Source of the DNA: JAVVHE01 sp038238915
Lineage (GTDB): Bacteria > Pseudomonadota > Alphaproteobacteria > Sphingomonadales > Sphingomonadaceae
Assembly: GCA_038238915.1 (NCBI GenBank)
Contig: JBBSFH010000008.1
Location: forward strand, 62,001 to 126,000
Direction: 5' to 3'
DNA length: 64,000 bases
This document shows positions 33,701 to 42,539 of the stretch, in pieces; position 1 is the first letter of the stretch; every line of letters begins with the position of its first letter. A model generated the notes under the pieces. That model did not search any database and was not told the origin of the DNA. It worked only from the letters and a program-made list of their open reading frames with translations. Made by a program: the position numbers and the translations under genes.

Positions 33701-33883
33701 GACGATGCCGTCGGGTCCGATTCGCTCGATCGTCGCGCGCGCTGGAACGCCGCGCGCGCTCAGCGCCGCGATGACGAAACGATGCGCGAGCCGCCCGCGC
33801 TCCGCCCAAAGGATCGTGATCGCGGCAACAAGGCCGAGCAGCGCGAGGCCAAGGCCGAGGCGGTGAAGAACGGAGGAACGCAC
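30800..33883 (-). CDS. ydbH: YdbH-family AsmA-like intermembrane bridge protein
   Basis: 1027 residues: one N-terminal membrane helix (LGLGLALLGLVAAITILWAE), then a very long beta-rich region. The C-terminal domain runs FNGDL-like into LRYRTLTLGLNGDLDGDLV, the YdbH signature. AsmA-like proteins such as YdbH, TamB and YhdP form grooves that carry phospholipids between inner and outer membrane. The ydbH-ynbE-ydbL set makes the call firm. A palindromic repeat lies just upstream. Confidence 0.9.
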   Translation of the reverse strand: MRSSVLHRLGLGLALLGLVAAITILWAERGRLAHRFVIAALSARGVPARATIERIGPDGIVARDIVLGDPAHPDLIAARADIALTWTGLTPHLAGARLLRPVLRARIDRSGRVTLGTLDRLRPPPDGTPSRLPDLDLRIIDGRVLLATPYGPLAGGLAGAGNPAGRFDGRLRLAPATLAVAGCAIPLGGGDLALGARRRVGTVAGVLDIGALACAGAAAASARAAIDVRLPDPLTRADGHVVLVLSRPGAAGGRADLARVAFDGSAGPTRVRGDLRASAKGLAYQDWSAAAAVFGGRIDFDPSTQPPMTVGHATVTHIALAQAARVRLGQATGGLSPTPLGPLESAIRAALARAASDFEVAGDVSLSPGSVRPRDLFTVRSASGAVASYRRGIGGGAVTIGGGGLPDARIAFATAPDLHGRLTLGAFAAGSARIGATELTFARAGNRIHLAGPLLLDGPLGPGRVEGLAVPAADVAITLTPGVTLTPTRCLAVAARRVIEPRYTLTDAVTTLCPGAGPALVIAPNGALAGGFMLPDFAAAGVFAQTRFTVRTGPVTVALSGSDAVPIVRAVAAQVRVLARLDSGARPLTLARLTTDARSTPGGWAFAGRIEDGALPGLRFEVRTIAGDWGLTPAGVATLSAGTARVRDLLARPRIAPLAVSGLALRYADGVATGSAALDLEGSDARLATLSGRYRPGDATGTLDIASTLAFSPALQPYRISERARGIIENVTGRTTATAHLAYANGTLGGEATVALDRLSFATAALGPVRAVSGSIHLPRLPAIVSDPATFTIGAVNPGVLVENGVAQVQLLSATQIRVERLRFPFAGGHLALAPVTLDTALPERRFTLGVRGLDLAQFLQRLDIKNLDASGIFDGQLPLVLSKSGSRIEGGLLTARADGGRLRYLGSFGDNLPAGAKLAFGALRSLRYRTLTLGLNGDLDGDLVTDIRLLGENEAPVKTGKRVPSLAPGVPFRFTVSVRAPFRRLLGTASSLGDATPFIDAARQADAAAPTPVPAPPPAARPPGAR

Positions 33884-33950
33884 GCGCGTGGGTAGCGCGC
33901 GGGGGGTGAATGGGGAATGCCGGGGAAAACGGCGCGCTCGGCGGTCCCGG

Positions 33951-34071
33951 CTCCCTCTCCCTGGCCTTCGGCTGTCCCTCCCCCCGATAGGGGGAGGGTG
34001 GAGTCGATCGTTTTTCCCACCCTCCCGCTACCGGGGGGAGGGAAATGCGAAGCGCAGCGAAGCGAGGGAGA
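33951..34071. repeat. Palindromic repeat between gshA and ydbH
   Basis: CTCCCTCTCCCTGGCC on the left and GCGAAGCGAGGGAG on the right enclose CCCTCCCCCC...GGGGGAGGG and CCCTCCCGCTACCGGGGGGAGGG stems. The layout (outer CCCTCTCCC arms, inner CCTCC/GGAGG stems, ATGCGAAGCG tail) matches the 6118-6245 element. It is another member of the second repeat family. Confidence 0.65.
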
Positions 34072-34083
34072 TGGCGCGCGCGG

Positions 34084-35460
34084 CTAGAAGCTCTCTTCCT
34101 CGTAAATCCGGCTCAGGTCGCCCCCCCAGCGGCCATGATACGCAGCCAGCATCCGATCCGCAGGCGTCAGCCCCGATGCCGCGATCTCGTGCAGCGGTGC
34201 CAGATAGCCCTGCTCGCTATCCCCGGCACCGTTTAGGCGCGCGCGGTTGGCCAGCCCCCTGTCCGCGATCGCAAGCACCTGCTGCGCGAGCGTCTGGAAC
34301 GTGCGGCCGCGCGGGCCGCGGGTCTTGAGCGCGAGGCGGGGAACGTCGGCGCGGATGTTGCGGTGATCCTCGATCGTCCAGTGTTTCACCAGATCCCACG
34401 CAGCATCCAACACATCCTCGCCGCCATACAGCAGCCCCACCCACAACGCGGGCAGCGCGCAGATGCGGCTCCACGGCCCGCCATCGGCTCCGCGCATCTC
34501 GAGGAAGCTCTTCAGGCGCACCTCGGGGAAGGCGGTGGAGAGATGATCGTTCCAGTCGGCCATATGCGGGCGCTGGCCGGGGTAAACCGAGAGGTTGCCC
34601 GCCATGAAGTCTTTGAAATCGAGCCCGCCCGCATCGATATACGTGCCGTCGCGGTAGACGAAATACATCGGCACACCGAGCATATATTCGGCATAACGCT
34701 CGAACCCGAAGCCATCCTCGAACACGAACGGCAGCATGCCCGTGCGTCTGGGATCGGTATCGGTCCAGATGTGGCTGCGATAACTCAGATAGCCGTTGGG
34801 CTTGCCCTCGGTGAACGGCGAGGCGGCGAACAGCGCGGTCGCCAGCGGTTGCAGCGCCAGGCCAACACGGAATTTCTTCACCATGTCCGCCTCGGACGCA
34901 TAGTCGAGGTTGACCTGGATCGTGCAGGTCCGCAGCATCATGTCGAGGCCAAGCCCGCCCACCAGCGGCATCATCCGCCGCATGATCGCGTAACGCCCCT
35001 TGGGCATCACCGGCAGATCGGCGCGCGCCTTGTCAGGCCAGAAGCCCACCCCCAGGAAGCCAAGGCCGAGTGCATCGCCCGCCTCCTTGCACTGCTTGAG
35101 GTGACGGCCCGCTTCGGCACAGGTCTGGTGCAGGTTTTCGAGCGGCGCGCCCGAAAGTTCGAACTGCCCCGCCGGTTCAAGGCTGATACCGCCATCGGGG
35201 CCCGCCATGGCGATCGCGTTGCCGTTTTCGGTCACCGGCTGCCAGCCATACCGCTCCATATACCCGAGGAGATCGCGGATGCCGCCGGGTTCGTCGTAGC
35301 CCGGCGCGCGGTGGTCGGCGCGGCGATAGACGAACTTCTCATGCTCGGTCCCGATCCGCCATTCGGCGGATGGCTTGCAGCCCTGCTCGAACACGTCGGT
35401 CAGGTTTGCGCGCGTAATGAGCGCATCGGCGTCGGCAACGGCGTCGGTTCGCGTGGTCAT
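34084..35460 (-). CDS. gshA: Glutamate-cysteine ligase (GCS2 / plant type)
   Basis: 458 residues from the ATG at 35460. First step of glutathione synthesis. Marks of the alphaproteobacterial/plant-type enzyme are WRIGTEHEKFVYR, ISLEPAGQFELSGAPL, LRTCTIQVNLDYASEADMV and PSRRTGML-like WTDTDPRRTGMLPFVFEDGFGFERYAEY. FLEMRGADGGPWSRICALPALWVG is also typical. Full length. It sits 32 bases downstream of rsmE and is transcribed the same way. Confidence 0.96.
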   Translation of the reverse strand: MTTRTDAVADADALITRANLTDVFEQGCKPSAEWRIGTEHEKFVYRRADHRAPGYDEPGGIRDLLGYMERYGWQPVTENGNAIAMAGPDGGISLEPAGQFELSGAPLENLHQTCAEAGRHLKQCKEAGDALGLGFLGVGFWPDKARADLPVMPKGRYAIMRRMMPLVGGLGLDMMLRTCTIQVNLDYASEADMVKKFRVGLALQPLATALFAASPFTEGKPNGYLSYRSHIWTDTDPRRTGMLPFVFEDGFGFERYAEYMLGVPMYFVYRDGTYIDAGGLDFKDFMAGNLSVYPGQRPHMADWNDHLSTAFPEVRLKSFLEMRGADGGPWSRICALPALWVGLLYGGEDVLDAAWDLVKHWTIEDHRNIRADVPRLALKTRGPRGRTFQTLAQQVLAIADRGLANRARLNGAGDSEQGYLAPLHEIAASGLTPADRMLAAYHGRWGGDLSRIYEEESF

Positions 35461-35492
35461 TGCGGCGACATAGGGGCGAGTTCTGCGAACTG

Positions 35493-36197
35493 CTAGCGCG
35501 GCCAGTCCCCATTCATCGCCTGCCAAAGCGCAATTGCGGCAACTGAGGCAGTATCGGCGCGCAGGATGCGCGGCCCAAGCCCGATCGCGCGCGCGGCCGG
35601 CTGGGCGCGGATCAGGCCACGCTCCTCGGGACTGAAGCCACCCTCGGGGCCGATCAGGATCGCGGCGGGCGCGGGCGCGGGGGGCATCGCTGCCCCACCG
35701 GTTTCGTCGGCGAACAGCAGCACGCGCCCGGCGGGCCAAGCACCCAGAAGCGCCGCGAGCGTGGTGGCCTCGGCAAGCTCGGGAAGCGCGGTGCGGCCGC
35801 ATTGTTCGGCCGCCTCGATCATGTGCGCGCGCAGCCTATCCAGATTTGGCGTGGCAACTACCGTGCGCGCCGTCACCACCGGGATCAGGCGCGCGATGCC
35901 GAGTTCGGCGGCTTTCTCCGCCACCCAGTCGATGCGTCCTTTCTTCAGCGGCGCCGCGAGCAGCCAGAGATCGGGTGGGGTCTCGCGCGGCCCGGTGCGC
36001 GCGCCGATGGTTAGGCTGACGTCGCGGCGCGCCGCCGTGGCGACAGTCGCCGCATATTCGCCGGTGCGATCGTCGAACACGATCAGCGCATCGCCGGGGC
36101 GCAGGCGGAGCACGTTGCCCACATAGTTGGCAGCAGGCGGCGCAAGCTGGACGGTGTCGCCCTGGGCAAGCGGTCGATCGAGGAACAGGCGTTGCAT
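35493..36197 (-). CDS. rsmE: 16S rRNA m3U1498 methyltransferase RsmE
   Basis: 234 residues from the ATG at 36197 (MQRLFLDRPL); a start nine codons upstream is possible but less like the family. N-terminal PUA-like domain (YVGNVLRLRPGDALIVFDDRTGEY), then a SPOUT methyltransferase with the knot motifs ILIGPEGGFSPEE and LGPRILRADTASVAAI. Probably in one transcript with gshA. Confidence 0.95.
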   Translation of the reverse strand: MQRLFLDRPLAQGDTVQLAPPAANYVGNVLRLRPGDALIVFDDRTGEYAATVATAARRDVSLTIGARTGPRETPPDLWLLAAPLKKGRIDWVAEKAAELGIARLIPVVTARTVVATPNLDRLRAHMIEAAEQCGRTALPELAEATTLAALLGAWPAGRVLLFADETGGAAMPPAPAPAAILIGPEGGFSPEERGLIRAQPAARAIGLGPRILRADTASVAAIALWQAMNGDWPR

Positions 36198-36267
36198 CGG
36201 GGTACCGTAGCCCACTCGCGGCACTAGCGCTTGCCGCGATCACCGCAATGCCGCCACAAGCGCCGCC

Positions 36268-37155
36268 ATGACACCTGATGCCAGCAGCTCCTGGGTCGAT
36301 CGCCTGCCCGGCACCGCGCAGCCCTATGCGCGCCTCGCCAGGCTCGATCGGCCGATCGGATCGTGGCTGCTCTACTGGCCGTGCGCATGGGGCCTCGCGC
36401 TGGCGGGGGGGCAGTGGTGGCTCTACCCGCTGCTCGGCCTCGGTGCGGTCGTGATGCGCGGCGCCGGGTGCGTGTACAACGATATCGTCGACCGCGATCT
36501 CGATGCGGGTGTCGCGCGCACGCGCACACGTCCAATCCCGGCCGGGCAGGTCTCCGTCCGCGCCGCACGCGCGTGGATGGTGGCGCTGGCGCTGATCGGC
36601 TTTGGCGTCTGGCTGGCGCTGGCACCCGTGGCAAAGCTCGTCGCGATCGCCAGCCTCGCGCTGGTCGCGGCCTATCCGTTCATGAAGCGCATCACGCAGT
36701 GGCCCCAAGCGTGGCTGGGGCTGGCGTTCAACTGGGGCGCGCTGGTCGCCTGGGCGCAGGTGCGCGGCACACTCGATCTTACAGCGTTGGCGCTCTGGGT
36801 CGCGGGGATCGCGTGGACGCTCGGCTACGATACCATCTACGCGCTCCAGGACATCGAGGACGATCCGCTGGTCGGCGTCAAATCCTCCGCGCGCGCGCTC
36901 GGGACGGGGGTGCGCGGCGGAATCGCAGCGTTCTATACCGCAACCTTGCTCCTGCTCGCGCTCGCGTTCTGGCTGCGCGCGCACGATCCGCTCGCGCTGC
37001 TCGCGCTGCTGCCCGTAGCCGCACATTTCGCTTGGCAGGTCGCCCGGCTGCGCGCGGACGATCCCAGGAACGCACTCGCCCTGTTCCGCGCGAACCGCGA
37101 TGCGGGCGCTCTGATCGCACTCGCCTGCCTCGCGGTTGGCATGGCCGCGCTTTGA
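36268..37155 (+). CDS. ubiA: 4-hydroxybenzoate polyprenyltransferase UbiA
   Basis: 295 residues, about eight membrane helices. The aspartate-rich prenyl-diphosphate site is NDIVDRDLDAGVARTRTRP, and the second is YDTIYALQDIEDD. It attaches the polyprenyl tail in ubiquinone synthesis; the quinone also serves the reaction centre. The prenyltransferase BchG is related, but the 4-hydroxybenzoate-type motifs and the context favour UbiA. Confidence 0.93.
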   Translation: MTPDASSSWVDRLPGTAQPYARLARLDRPIGSWLLYWPCAWGLALAGGQWWLYPLLGLGAVVMRGAGCVYNDIVDRDLDAGVARTRTRPIPAGQVSVRAARAWMVALALIGFGVWLALAPVAKLVAIASLALVAAYPFMKRITQWPQAWLGLAFNWGALVAWAQVRGTLDLTALALWVAGIAWTLGYDTIYALQDIEDDPLVGVKSSARALGTGVRGGIAAFYTATLLLLALAFWLRAHDPLALLALLPVAAHFAWQVARLRADDPRNALALFRANRDAGALIALACLAVGMAAL

Positions 37156-37201
37156 CGCTCCCGCTTTGACGCCCGCCCGCGCGCGCCCTACCTCGCCCAC
37201 C

Positions 37202-38536
37202 ATGTTGCCAATCCCCGATGCGATCGATCGCCTGCAAACCCTTCTCGCCCATGCCCGCCGCGAGGGCGCCGACGCCGCCGACGCAGGCTATTCAGCCGAA
37301 GCATCGGCCAGCGTCTCGGTCCGCCTCGGCGCGCTTGAGGATGTCGGTCGCTCCGAATCGGCAGGCATCGGGCTGCGCGTCTTCCTCGGCCAGCGCAGCG
37401 CGAGCGTTTCGAGCTCGGATTTTTCGGCCGCAGCGCTGCGCACGCTCGCCGAACGCGCGGTCGCAATGGCGCGCGAGGCGCTGGAGGATCCGTGGGCGGG
37501 GCTCGCGCCCGAAGACCGCCTGTTCAAAGGCACCCTCCCCGATCTCGGCCTCGATGATGGCGAGGAGCCCTCTGCGGACAGCCTGCGCGCGCGCGCGCTC
37601 GAAGCAGAAGATGCCGCGCGCGCGGTCGCAGGCGTCACCAATTCCGAAGGCGGTTCGGCGGGCGCGGACCGCAGCGTCTCCGCGCTCGCCACCACCGGCG
37701 GCTTCGCGGGCGGCTACAGCGCGACGTACCACGGTGTCTCGGCCAGCGTGATCGCGGGCGAAGGCCCAACGATGCAGCGCGATTACGCGTACCACAGCGT
37801 GCGTCGCCTCGCCGATCTCGAACACGCGGGCGCGATCGGCAAGCGTGCCGCCGACCGCGCGGTCGCGCGCGTCGGCCCGATCAAGCTCGCGAGCGGACCG
37901 CTCCCCATCCTCTTCGATCCGCGCGTCGCCTCCAGCCTGATCGGCCATCTGCTCGGCGCAATCTCCGGCCCCTCGATCGCGCGCGCCACCAGCTTCCTCC
38001 TCCACAAGCGCGGCGAGCGCGTGTTCGCGCCCGGAATGCGCATCGTCGAAGACCCCCACCGGCGCGGCGGGCTCCGCTCGCGCGCGGTCGACGGCGAGGG
38101 CCTTCCCACCAACGCGCGCGACATTATTGACGATGGCGTGCTGACCGGCTGGCTGATGGACAGCGCGTCCGCCCGCCAACTCGGCCTCGCCCCCACCGGC
38201 CACGCGGGCCGGGGCGGCGGTGTGAGCCCGGGCAACGTCTACATGGCAGCAGGCACCGCGAGCCGCGCCGATCTGCTCGCCGCGCACCCGCGCGCGCTGC
38301 TTGTCACCGAACTGATCGGCATGGGCGTCAACTCGGTCACCGGCGATTACAGCAAGGGCGCGGCGGGCTTCCTCGTCGAAAATGGCGTGATCGGCGCGCC
38401 CGTCGCCGAAGTGACGATTGCGGGCAATCTGATCCAGATGTTCGCGCATATGGTCGCCGCCGACGATCTGGAGTTCCGCCGCGGTATCGATGCGCCAACG
38501 CTGCTCGTGGACGGGATGACCGTCGCGGGCGCTTAA
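37202..38536 (+). CDS. pmbA: TldE/PmbA-type metalloprotease subunit
   Basis: 444 residues from the ATG at 37202. PmbA (TldE) family: AGYSAEASASVSVRLG, RSESAGIGLRVFLGQRSASVS near the N terminus and TGHAGRGGGVSPGNVYMAAG, LLVTELIGMGVNSVTGDYSKGAAGF and the C-terminal EVTIAGNLIQMF. It acts with TldD, which carries the HExxxH zinc site and is not encoded here. Its stop codon overlaps the ybbP stop on the other strand (TTAA). Confidence 0.94.
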   Translation: MLPIPDAIDRLQTLLAHARREGADAADAGYSAEASASVSVRLGALEDVGRSESAGIGLRVFLGQRSASVSSSDFSAAALRTLAERAVAMAREALEDPWAGLAPEDRLFKGTLPDLGLDDGEEPSADSLRARALEAEDAARAVAGVTNSEGGSAGADRSVSALATTGGFAGGYSATYHGVSASVIAGEGPTMQRDYAYHSVRRLADLEHAGAIGKRAADRAVARVGPIKLASGPLPILFDPRVASSLIGHLLGAISGPSIARATSFLLHKRGERVFAPGMRIVEDPHRRGGLRSRAVDGEGLPTNARDIIDDGVLTGWLMDSASARQLGLAPTGHAGRGGGVSPGNVYMAAGTASRADLLAAHPRALLVTELIGMGVNSVTGDYSKGAAGFLVENGVIGAPVAEVTIAGNLIQMFAHMVAADDLEFRRGIDAPTLLVDGMTVAGA

Positions 38537-41025
38537 AGCGTCCGCAGCACCCGGTTGGGCGGCGCGCCCAATGCGCTCCACGATCCCGCCAGCCCCAGCA
38601 CCACCGTCACCAGCCCTCCCAGCACCACGGTCGCCAGCACCGGCCCCGGCGCAGGCGCAAACGGCAGTTGCAGCACGAACACCAGCACCCCCCCACCCGC
38701 CGCCAGCCCCAGCACCAGCGCGAGCACGCCCACCACCAGCGCCAGCGCGAAATACTCCAGCGCCGCCGCACGGAGCACCTGGCCCCGGGTTGCGCCCAGC
38801 ATCTTCAGGATCACCGCGTCATACGTCCGCGCGCGCCGCCCGGCGGCGAGCGCACCCACCAGCACCGCCACCCCCGCGACGATCGTCACCGAAGCTGCTG
38901 CCCGCACCGCGAACAGGATCTGGCCGAGCAGATCGTTCACCTGGCCCAAGGCCTCGTGCAGATCGACGAACGATGCGGTCGCATAATCGCGCGCCGCCGC
39001 CCGCCGGAGCGCTCGGGTATCAGCGTGGGGCGGTAGAGCGATGGTGGCAACCCAGGTATGTGGCGCGTCGCGCAGGGCAGCCGCGTCGTACACAAACATA
39101 TATTGCAGCGCGACCCTCTGAAAATTGAGCCGCCGAAAGTTCGCGATCCTCGCCTCCAGATCGACGCCCAGAACCGAGACCGTGATCCGGTCCCCTATCT
39201 TCAGCCCGAGCAACTTCGCCTGTGTCACGTCCATCGAAACCAGCGGCGGGCCGTTGTAGCCCACCGGCCACCAGCGCCCTTCGACCAGCGTGTTCCCCTC
39301 GGGCGGTGTATCGGCATAGGTCAGCCCCCGGTCCCCGCGCAGCACCCAAGCGCCATCGGGCGGCACGATGCGCGACACTGGCACCCCGTTCACCGCCGCC
39401 ACCGGGCCGCGCAGGCTGGGCACCGCGTTCACCTTCGCGCCCGGCACCGTATGCGCCACCATCGCCTCGAACGGCGCGATGCTCTCCTTTGGCAGATCGA
39501 TGAACACCAGATCGGGCGCGCCCACCGGCAGCGCACCCGCGATTCGCGCCGCGAGGCTGGTCTCGATCACCGCCAGCGTGGCGAACAGGCTCAGCCCCAG
39601 CCCAAGCGCGACCACCAGTTGCGTGATCGGCGCGCCGGGCCGGTGCAGATTGGCGAGCGCGAGGCGCGAGATCGGGTTACGCGGCCGCCGCGCACGCGCC
39701 GCCCCCCAGCGCACCAGCGCCGCCAGCCCGCCCAGCAGCGCGACCAGCGCCGCCACCCCGCCCACGAACGCAGCCGCGAACGCAGGATTGCCCGATCCGC
39801 CGATCGCCAGCGCGAGCAGTGCCATCCCCGCCGCGACGATCACCGCCAGCGTGCTCCCGCCAGGCCTCGCGGGCCGGTCCACATCGGCACGCAGCAGTTG
39901 CGCAGGCGAAGTCCGCGCTGCACTCGCCAGCGGCCACAGCGCGAACGCCAGCGCCACCAGCGCGCCATACGCTGCCGCGAGCGCGAGCGGGCGCGGCTCC
40001 ACACCCACCGCCGGGGCAACAGGCAGCGCTCCAGCGGCCAGCCGCACGAACGCCCACGGCGCGGTACCGCCGACGATCAGCCCGAGCACAATCGCCCCCG
40101 CGGTCACCAGCGCAATCTGGATCAGATAACTCGCCCGGATCGTCGCGGTGCTCGCCCCCAGCCCCTTCAGCGTCGCGATCGTGCCGCGCTTGGACGCCAG
40201 ATAGCCGGTCACGCCCTGCCCCACGCCCACGCCCGCAACCACGAGCGCGCTCAGCCCCACCAGCGTCAGAAACTGCCCGAGCTGCTCGACGAACCGCCGC
40301 AGGCCCGGCGCACCGTTGGATCGATCGCGCACCTCCCAGCCATTGCCGCCGGTGGCGCGTTTCAATGCAGCGATGGTTGCCTTGGGGTCCGCCCCCGTCG
40401 GCAGCGCGATCCGATAGAGGTGGCTCGCAAGGCTGCCCGGCTGCAGGATTTGCGTGGCGGGCAGCGCGTCCAGCCCGATCACGATCGTCGGCCCGAACGC
40501 CAATCCGCTTCCCGCCCGGTCGGGCTCGTCCACCAGCAGCCCGCCCACACGCAGCCGTGTCGCGCCCACCTCGATGCTATCGCCCACGCGCACGCCCAGC
40601 CGATCCGCCAGCGCGGGCGCGATCGCCGCGCCGCCCCGCGCCAGCGCACGCTGCACCACGCCCCCGCCAGCAATCGTCGCAGTGCCGTAGAGCGGCCAGC
40701 GCGCATCCACTGCCTTCATCTCGCCGAGCACGCGCACGTCCCCGCGCCCAACCATCGCACGCGCGCGGACCACTTCGGATACCGTACCCACGCGCGCGAA
40801 GGCAGCGCGTTCGGGCGCGGTGGCGACGCGCAGCGGCAGTTGGATCTCGATATCGCCGCCGAGGATTTCCTGGCCCCTGCTGTTCAGCCCGTCGAGGATC
40901 GAGGCCGAAAGGCTCCCCACGCCCGCCAGCGCAGCGACGCCCAGGAACACGCACACCGCCAGCAGGCGCAGCCCCAGCAGCCCGCCGCGCAGCTCCCGCA
41001 GCGCAAGGCGCAACGGGAGGATCAT
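38533..41025 (-). CDS. ybbP: FtsX-like ABC transporter permease, YbbP type
   Basis: 830 residues from the ATG at 41025 (MILPLRLALRELRGG); an upstream in-frame start exists only in repeat DNA. Two FtsX-type permease halves with ten predicted membrane helices, an extracytoplasmic domain after the first helix (GDIEIQLPLRVATAPERAAF), and a late ILKMLGATRGQVLRAAALEYF coupling region. With the ATPase upstream and tesA divergent it repeats the E. coli tesA-ybbA-ybbP arrangement. The substrate is not established. Confidence 0.88.
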   Translation of the reverse strand: MILPLRLALRELRGGLLGLRLLAVCVFLGVAALAGVGSLSASILDGLNSRGQEILGGDIEIQLPLRVATAPERAAFARVGTVSEVVRARAMVGRGDVRVLGEMKAVDARWPLYGTATIAGGGVVQRALARGGAAIAPALADRLGVRVGDSIEVGATRLRVGGLLVDEPDRAGSGLAFGPTIVIGLDALPATQILQPGSLASHLYRIALPTGADPKATIAALKRATGGNGWEVRDRSNGAPGLRRFVEQLGQFLTLVGLSALVVAGVGVGQGVTGYLASKRGTIATLKGLGASTATIRASYLIQIALVTAGAIVLGLIVGGTAPWAFVRLAAGALPVAPAVGVEPRPLALAAAYGALVALAFALWPLASAARTSPAQLLRADVDRPARPGGSTLAVIVAAGMALLALAIGGSGNPAFAAAFVGGVAALVALLGGLAALVRWGAARARRPRNPISRLALANLHRPGAPITQLVVALGLGLSLFATLAVIETSLAARIAGALPVGAPDLVFIDLPKESIAPFEAMVAHTVPGAKVNAVPSLRGPVAAVNGVPVSRIVPPDGAWVLRGDRGLTYADTPPEGNTLVEGRWWPVGYNGPPLVSMDVTQAKLLGLKIGDRITVSVLGVDLEARIANFRRLNFQRVALQYMFVYDAAALRDAPHTWVATIALPPHADTRALRRAAARDYATASFVDLHEALGQVNDLLGQILFAVRAAASVTIVAGVAVLVGALAAGRRARTYDAVILKMLGATRGQVLRAAALEYFALALVVGVLALVLGLAAGGGVLVFVLQLPFAPAPGPVLATVVLGGLVTVVLGLAGSWSALGAPPNRVLRTL

Positions 41026-41067
41026 GGGCGCACTGCCCGGCAATGGCCGACCCGGCCCGACCCCCTC

Positions 41068-41149
41068 CCTCGGCTGCGCCGCCACCTCCCCCGGAAGGGG
41101 AGGATCGATCCTCCCCTTCCGGGGGAGGTGCCCGAAGGGCGGAGGGGGA
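41068..41149. repeat. Palindromic repeat between ybbA and ybbP
   Basis: A perfect 48-base palindrome (41083-41106 against 41107-41130), flanked by CCCCCTCCCTCGGCTGCG and TGCCCGAAGGGCGGAGGGGG. The flanks and stem pattern are almost the same as in the in-frame bchD copy at 6871-6963. It fills most of the gap between the ATPase and permease genes. Confidence 0.88.
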
Positions 41150-41164
41150 CCAATGCCAAGCGCA

Positions 41165-41866
41165 TCACGACGACGCGCCCACCCGCTCGCGCACGATCCG
41201 CCCGTCGCGCATCTCGATCACGCGCCCACACCGCTCTGCAAGCGCCATATCGTGCGTGATCAGCACCAGCGTCGCCCCCGCTGCGCCCACGCGCGCGAAC
41301 AGCAGGTCCATCACCTCGTTCCCAGTGGTCGCGTCAAGATTGCCCGTGGGCTCGTCCGCGAAGATCAATGTCGGGTGCGGGCCGAGTGCGCGCGCGATCG
41401 CCACACGCTGCTGCTCGCCGCCAGAAAGCTGGGTCGGATAATGCCCGGTCCGATGCGCGAGACCCACCGCCGCCAGTTCGTTCGCCGCGCGCGCGAATGC
41501 GTCCGCCACCCCCGCCAGCTCCAGCGGAACCGCCACATTCTCCAGCGCGGTCATGCTCGGGATCAAGTGAAACGCCTGCAGCACCAGACCGATCCGTCCG
41601 CGTCGCGCCAGCGCCAGTCCGTCCTCGTCGAGCGCGCGAAAGTCTGCCCCCGCGATCCGCACCTCACCGCCGCTCGCAGGCTCCAGCCCGCTCAGCACCG
41701 CCATCAGCGACGATTTGCCCGAGCCCGATGCCCCCGTCACGCCCACCGTCACGCCCACCGCCACATCCAGATTGATGCCGCGCAGGATCTCCACCCGCCC
41801 CTCGCCGCTCCCCAGCGAGAGCGTGACATCGCGCGCGCGGATGACGATATCGTCGGCTGACGCCAT
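41165..41866 (-). CDS. ybbA: ABC transporter ATPase, YbbA/LolD type
   Basis: 233 residues from the ATG at 41866; an ATG at 41884 is an alternative. Walker A GASGSGKSS, Q-loop VLQAFHLIPSMTALENV, signature LSGGEQQR, Walker B LIFADEPTGNLD and the switch THDM. It pairs with the YbbP permease downstream, separated by the palindromic repeat. Divergent from tesA, whose start is only 16 bases away. Confidence 0.9.
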   Translation of the reverse strand: MASADDIVIRARDVTLSLGSGEGRVEILRGINLDVAVGVTVGVTGASGSGKSSLMAVLSGLEPASGGEVRIAGADFRALDEDGLALARRGRIGLVLQAFHLIPSMTALENVAVPLELAGVADAFARAANELAAVGLAHRTGHYPTQLSGGEQQRVAIARALGPHPTLIFADEPTGNLDATTGNEVMDLLFARVGAAGATLVLITHDMALAERCGRVIEMRDGRIVRERVGASS

Positions 41867-41882
41867 GTTCCCGGGACCATCC

Positions 41883-42539
41883 ATGCTCAAGCGCGCCGCA
41901 TCTAGGTTCCTGCGTGCCACATTGCGACCGATCGCGGCGCTCGCACTCGCCGCCACCCCCGCCGCCGCCGCGCCGCACGCGCCGCTGATCCTCGCCTTTG
42001 GGGACAGCCTGACGGCTGGCTACCAGCTCCCGCTTGCGGACGGCTTCACCGCGCAGCTCGAACGCGCGCTCCGGGCAAAGGGCATCGCCGCCACTGTCCA
42101 CAACGCAGGCGTTTCGGGCGATACGAGCACCGGCGGCCGCGCGCGGCTGGGCTGGGTGCTCGGCGGGCTGCACGCGCGGCCCGATCTGGTGATCCTCGAA
42201 CTGGGCGCAAACGATATGCTGCGCGGCGTCGATGCTAAGGTACCCCGCGCCAATCTCGATGCGATGCTGGCCGATCTCACGGCGCGCCACATCCCGGTGC
42301 TGCTCGCGGGAATGCTCGCCGCCCCCAATCTCGGCGCACCCTATGCGCGCGAGTTCAACGCCGTCTATCCCGATCTGGCGCGCAAATACCGCGTGCCGCT
42401 CTACCCCTTCTTCCTGAACGGCGTGACGCTCCACCCCGATCTGCAACTGCCCGATCACCTGCACCCCACGGCCAAGGGAGTGGCCGTGATCGTGCGGGGG
42501 ATCCTGCCAAGCGTGGTCCACGCGCTGCCGCGTGGCTGA
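41883..42539 (+). CDS. tesA: Periplasmic GDSL lysophospholipase/arylesterase TesA
   Basis: 218 residues with a signal peptide (LRPIAALALAATPAAAA). SGNH hydrolase blocks: LAFGDSLTAGYQLP (catalytic Ser), GVSGDTSTGGRARL (Gly), LELGANDMLRG (Asn) and DHLHPT (Asp/His). It acts as thioesterase or lysophospholipase in the periplasm. The last 8 bases overlap the GTG start of the next, frameshifted, gene. Confidence 0.92.
   Translation: MLKRAASRFLRATLRPIAALALAATPAAAAPHAPLILAFGDSLTAGYQLPLADGFTAQLERALRAKGIAATVHNAGVSGDTSTGGRARLGWVLGGLHARPDLVILELGANDMLRGVDAKVPRANLDAMLADLTARHIPVLLAGMLAAPNLGAPYAREFNAVYPDLARKYRVPLYPFFLNGVTLHPDLQLPDHLHPTAKGVAVIVRGILPSVVHALPRG

Noticed and set aside
39058..41259. Long plus-strand open frame opposite ybbP
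   Set aside because: Arg/Gln/His-rich with no family features. The minus strand encodes a full permease with membrane helices.
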